Shown: piece by piece, positions 60,389 through 64,000 of the stretch
Numbering within the stretch: position 1 is the stretch's first letter
Layout: every line of letters begins with the position of its first letter
The notes under the pieces: model-generated
Databases searched by the model: none
Told to the model about the DNA's origin: nothing
Seen by the model: only the letters and a program-made list of their open reading frames with translations
Translations under genes and position numbers: made by a program
NCBI GenBank assembly: GCA_030762175.1
Contig: CM060840.1
Coordinates: 36,245,501-36,309,500 of the forward strand
From: Metallyticus violacea
Taxonomy: Eukaryota > Arthropoda > Insecta > Mantodea > Metallyticidae
Reading direction: 5' to 3'
Length of the DNA stretch: 64,000 bases

Positions 60389-60434
60389 CGCGTTAAACGC
60401 ACGTTTTTACTATTGAGGCACCATAGGCGGTTGT
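60389..60434 (-). mobile_element. Family 1 SINE, 3'-end fragment
   Basis: 'cgttaaacgcacgtttttac' followed by 'tattgaggcaccataggcgg' is the reverse complement of the family-1 3' block. The rest of the SINE is missing; a CA/TA-rich microsatellite follows. Confidence 0.7.
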
Positions 60435-60475
60435 GAAAAAGCGGATATATATACATACACACACACATATACACA

Positions 60476-60478
60476 CAC

Positions 60479-60534
<56 letters not shown>

Positions 60535-60537
60535 GTG
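60476..60537. repeat. 62-bp palindromic AT repeat with matched GC-containing ends
   Basis: A (TA)n core is bracketed by CACTGCA on the left and its exact complement TGCAGTG on the right, so the whole 62 bp is self-complementary and could form a cruciform. Confidence 0.92.
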
Positions 60538-62217
60538 CGATCAGTAGTGCTTTCTCCCGTGGTGAGACTCGGTTAATGGCTCGCCCATAGGCAAACTACT
60601 CCAGGGGAAAACAAAACTGATGGCACGATATATCCTTGGTCCATTTTAATGCTTAATGTTATGCTTTAGGTTGGGTTAATGTTCGGTTTTACATTTAAAT
60701 TTTTAAGAATTTTGTCAACTTCAACGTGCTATAATTATAAAGACAAACATCTACGAAAAGAAAACATACATTTCTCGGCAACTATTAAAAAATCAAAATC
60801 GATTTCACAGAATATTTTTAAGGGAAATTTTATGCGATGTCTATTGCAGCATTGGAAAATACCAGGTTAAATTAAAAATGCAGCATGCGGATGGCAAGGT
60901 CAAGTTATAAAACACAAACGGGCAAATGTCCTTGCAAAAAATGATGGTCTGAAGGAGCTGAGGGAAATTTGTAAAGTGCTTCAGAGATATGATAACTATA
61001 TGGACGTTAATCTCTAATTGTTACCAGGTTATAAGTTTTGTACCATAATTTCCTGTGATTTAGAATTACAAATTTCTAAACAAATTATATATTGTTCTAT
61101 ATTTTTACGGACAACGGAAATAAGTCGAAAAGTTTATAGCTGTCATACACTAAGTTGCTGGTATTAAGAAGATATTACAGTAATTATTGTTAAACCTGAT
61201 AATCTGAATATTACATTTTATAATGCTAGTCCCCTACTCCCTTGGGATCTGATACTATGAATAGGTTGGCAGACTATCAGGTTTTTGGTGCATGTGAAAG
61301 TAAATCTTTTAGGATTTTAAGTACATATAATTCTTAACACTAATATTAAGTCTATGTATCGGTAACCGATAGATTGCTGCATACTCATCACTTCGTAAAA
61401 ATTCTCCCTTTCTGAGACAGAGTATGTCACATTAGTCACCGTTAGATTCTCTTCTTTTAGGAGGGAGGGAGGGATAGCTGTTAGTAGAAACAGGGGATTT
61501 CTCCATTGTCCAATTGTCAGACGTGATTGACAGGTGTAATGCATTCAGAGGAAGCCTTCTGGCGACTCTCCATGCAGCCTGTGCCTGTGGTTCTGAGAAG
61601 CTTCCATCTTTGCTTTATCGCCAGTCTATCTCCCACCCAGACAGAGGTCATTTGAAAGGTGTTGTCGGGACTACAATACTCTTTGACAGCTTCTTTGTTT
61701 CCTCGCCTTTTGTCCGAATGGAACCAACAGATTAGCATCGTTTACGAATCTAAAAGCTCCATTGGCAACCATAATGCAAGTGTCAGTAATTAGGAGAAAC
61801 GGCCATAAGTCAAATCTGAAGAAGTTTTCCTGGTCTTATTTTTCTCTTACAGTACAATGGGGAAAAATCTGAAAGGGTTTTTGAATAAGAGAAGTTTGGT
61901 AGGAAACACTTTCTCATTGACAGTTGTCAAATAAAAAGGGTTTAACGGTAAAGCAGATATGAACAGCTCAAAACTCCTGTCATATGGCTTAACAAAGAAA
62001 AACATTAACAGGTGAGCTTACAATGCTGATTTCTTCTTTTTCCGCTGTAATTATTATGAATAGAAACAGCATGTTCAGGCATTAAAAATGTTGAAAAATA
62101 TTTAAAATATATAATATAGGCAGTACAAAAAAGCATTATTGGAGGTTCAGGTGATTAAAAAAAGGTAGAAAAAAACCACTTAAATAACCTATGTAATATT
62201 ACTGGGAACTGTACTGC
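60538..62217. other. No gene recognised
   Basis: AT-rich apart from a GC-richer patch at 61500-61740 with short open frames on both strands and no recognisable domain. Confidence 0.4.
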
Positions 62218-62804
62218 ATAGGCTTTCGCTCAATTTGCACATTGTTAATGTAAAGTATTGAGGAGAAAAGCCAGTTGTTTAGTTAATTAATGTTTCGAGT
62301 AACACTTTATAAATAATATTGGTGTTAAAAATATAAGTCTTTATTTAACCTTTTCTTTATTACTAAAAGGAATTATATACTACTTCAAACAACCAATAAT
62401 TTAAACAAATGATTAATTTTGTAATTATATTGTTGTGTTTAAATTAATTTTAGTTAAAATACTTTATACACAATTACTGGAAACTAAAATGTTGCAAATT
62501 TATTGATGTTGTGTTTAAATTAATTTTAGTTAAAATGTTTTACACACAAATATTGAAAACTAAAATTATTTTAAATACAACAACAATATAATTTACAAAA
62601 TTAATAATTTGTTTAAATTATTGGTTACTTGAAGTAGTATGTAACTTCTTTTAGTAATAAAGAAAATAATTTAAATAATGACTCGTACTTTTCAAATATC
62701 AATATTATTTATAAAGTGCTACACAAAACATTAATTAATTAAACAACTGACTTTTCTCCTAAATACTTTTGCATTAACGATATGCAAATTGAAGGAAAGC
62801 CTAT
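62218..62804. mobile_element. Fold-back / MITE-like element, about 587 bp
   Basis: Left arm (62218-about 62462) and right arm (about 62550-62804) are imperfect inverted repeats over about 245-255 bp each. Shared blocks from the outside in: 'ataggctttc', 'aggagaaaagycagttgttt', 'actttataaataatatt', 'ctttattactaaaag', 'ccaataatttaaacaaat' and 'ttaattttgtaa'. The centre contains a direct repeat of 'gttgtgtttaaattaatttt' (about 62434 and 62508). There is no coding content. Divergence between the arms shows it is older than the perfect hairpin at 40.8 kb. Confidence 0.88.
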
Positions 62805-63476
62805 TTCTTGTTGAGTATAAGAAAGAGATACCATTAGAAATTCCAAGGCAATAGTGCTGCAAGTATTCAACTCAGTAATCATTTATTACGATGGCAATGC
62901 AGGTATAGTAGTCACATTTTCATTAAGGACATGTAAAAGATTTTTCTTGTATGTCAAGTCACTGCTGATACTTAATTCTTTATAATCGCAACCAGGAAGC
63001 GCAGTAATTATATTTACAAATGCAAACTGAGATGGGAAGCACACAAAACACACAATAAAAACGAGACAACTATAGCTACTTACCTTACTACAGCTGCATT
63101 AAAATAATCACTTCCTTATTCTCCAATGAAACATTACAGCACAATAACAGACATTTATCAAAAATAAGAAAATTGTTATAAAAGAGGCAAAAATATTCAG
63201 ACGAGTAAGAAATAGGTCGCAAAGTTCAAAAATGGCAAAAATAAAATATTCCCAGAATGTTTGGTATCTCAGGAATTTTCGTGAATTTCGTGAATTTCCT
63301 TTTGACGTCACAACAAAAACAAAAGACACTTTGCCAGAAATCTGGACTCGAGTTATGAAAATTTATCACGAGGGCTGATCGTAAATTTTTACAGGCATAA
63401 TTTCAAGCATGAAAATTTAAATGTACAATATCTTGGTAGCTTAATGCATAATGTATAGTATACTACTTTCATTGTT
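62805..63476. other. No gene recognised
   Basis: AT-rich. No motif recognised. Confidence 0.45.
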
Positions 63477-64000
63477 GTCACTTCCGGTTCCCGCCTGGAG
63501 AAAGGTGCAAGTTGAGATATCAGTTCCACCGATAGCAAAATAGAGGCGATTCTTGACGAACAATGAGCAGCTCTGAAATGCTGCTTTCTTTACCTGAGGC
63601 CTGTGGAGAGTTTGTCTTTCCCTCTAGCACAGCTCGTAGGTGATTTAAAATATTAAAAGAAGGGAGGAGGCAATCAATTTCAAAGGACTCCAGTTTGTGC
63701 TCTAACAGAAGAAAACATCAACATCCATATTGTCATTGTGAGAGAGCATCATCCAATAACATTAAGATCACATTCAGAAATTCTTAAAGTTTCACTAGGC
63801 TCTAGCCTAATGAAAAGTTGCACATAAGATGTGTTTGTTCATGAAGGATTAAAAGACTGCACAGTTTCCAAAAAAATTTTGATCGCGAGCAAGTTTATAC
63901 GCAGTTAAAGCTGATGATGTTATAGGAAGACGTGTAGTTTCTTCCAACGGTAATCACTGCTGATGAACTTTGGCTGGTTCATTTTGATCCTGGGAGTTTC
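63477..64000 (+). pseudogene. mariner-like transposase remnant, cut by the window edge
   Basis: Plus-strand sequence is homologous, in inverted orientation, to 59000-59570. Shared segments include the presumptive 5' end ('cacttccggttcccgcctgg' here), 'gtgcaagttgaga', 'gtgctctaacagaagaaaac' and 'cattaaga…cagaaattctt'. Readable protein pieces are VCALTEENINI (about 63696), ITLRSHSEILKVSLG (about 63760) and, at the very end, VITADELWLVHFDPGSF (63950-64000), which keeps the first catalytic Asp (codon 63962-63964). Stops interrupt the frame before this. The rest of the element lies beyond the window. Confidence 0.82.

Overview
The window looks like intergenic or deep intronic DNA from a large, AT-rich, repeat-laden arthropod genome. 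An insect is most likely, and a polyneopteran such as a cockroach, termite or stick insect is a guess. The evidence is the long AT-rich non-coding tracts, tRNA-derived SINEs with A and B boxes, many decayed Tc1/mariner transposases, and trinucleotide and tetranucleotide microsatellites. There are no bacterial-style genes, operons, ribosome binding sites or CRISPR arrays. I found no protein-coding host gene that I can support with confidence. Almost every open frame in the window is short and looks like chance.

Most of what can be annotated is a graveyard of mobile elements. At least eleven Tc1/mariner-superfamily transposase remnants lie on both strands, near 15.9-17.0 kb (-), 17.8-18.5 kb (+), 20.4-20.8 kb (+), 23.4-24.0 kb (-), 27.5-28.4 kb (+), 39.6-39.9 kb (+), 45.7-46.4 kb (+), 47.9-48.5 kb (-), 52.1-52.6 kb (-), 58.5-59.6 kb (-) and 63.5 kb to the window end (+). 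All are broken by stops, frameshifts, truncation or catalytic substitutions, except the last, which is cut by the window edge and is also full of stops. They represent several subfamilies. The pairs 23.4/47.9 kb and 58.5/63.5 kb are copies of the same families. The 23.4/47.9 kb pair shares what looks like the same internal deletion, suggesting an amplified non-autonomous derivative.

Three or more tRNA-derived SINE families are present. Family 1 (tRNA-Ser/Leu-like head) has copies at 0.1, 6.1, 30.0, 37.7 and 41.1 kb and a 3' scrap at 60.4 kb. Family 2 (short-variable-arm tRNA-like head) has copies at 18.5 and 39.9 kb and a scrap at 39.5 kb. Family 3 is at 51.5 kb. Further tRNA-like units lie at 7.1 and 37.4 kb. 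The copies at 37.7 and 41.1 kb keep clear target-site duplications, and the latter is nested in one arm of a fold-back element.

The most striking structures are inverted repeats: a perfect 96-bp-arm hairpin at 40.78-41.02 kb, followed within about 60 bp by a fold-back element (41.08-41.87 kb) holding the nested SINE, and a second, older fold-back element at 62.2-62.8 kb. Compound microsatellites occur at 13.6-13.9 and 29.0 kb. A few GC-richer islands (1.0-1.4, 5.1-5.5, 33.9-34.4, 43.9-44.1, 53.9-55.0, 57.0-57.5 kb) are the only places where an exon, promoter or conserved element might hide; all are low confidence.
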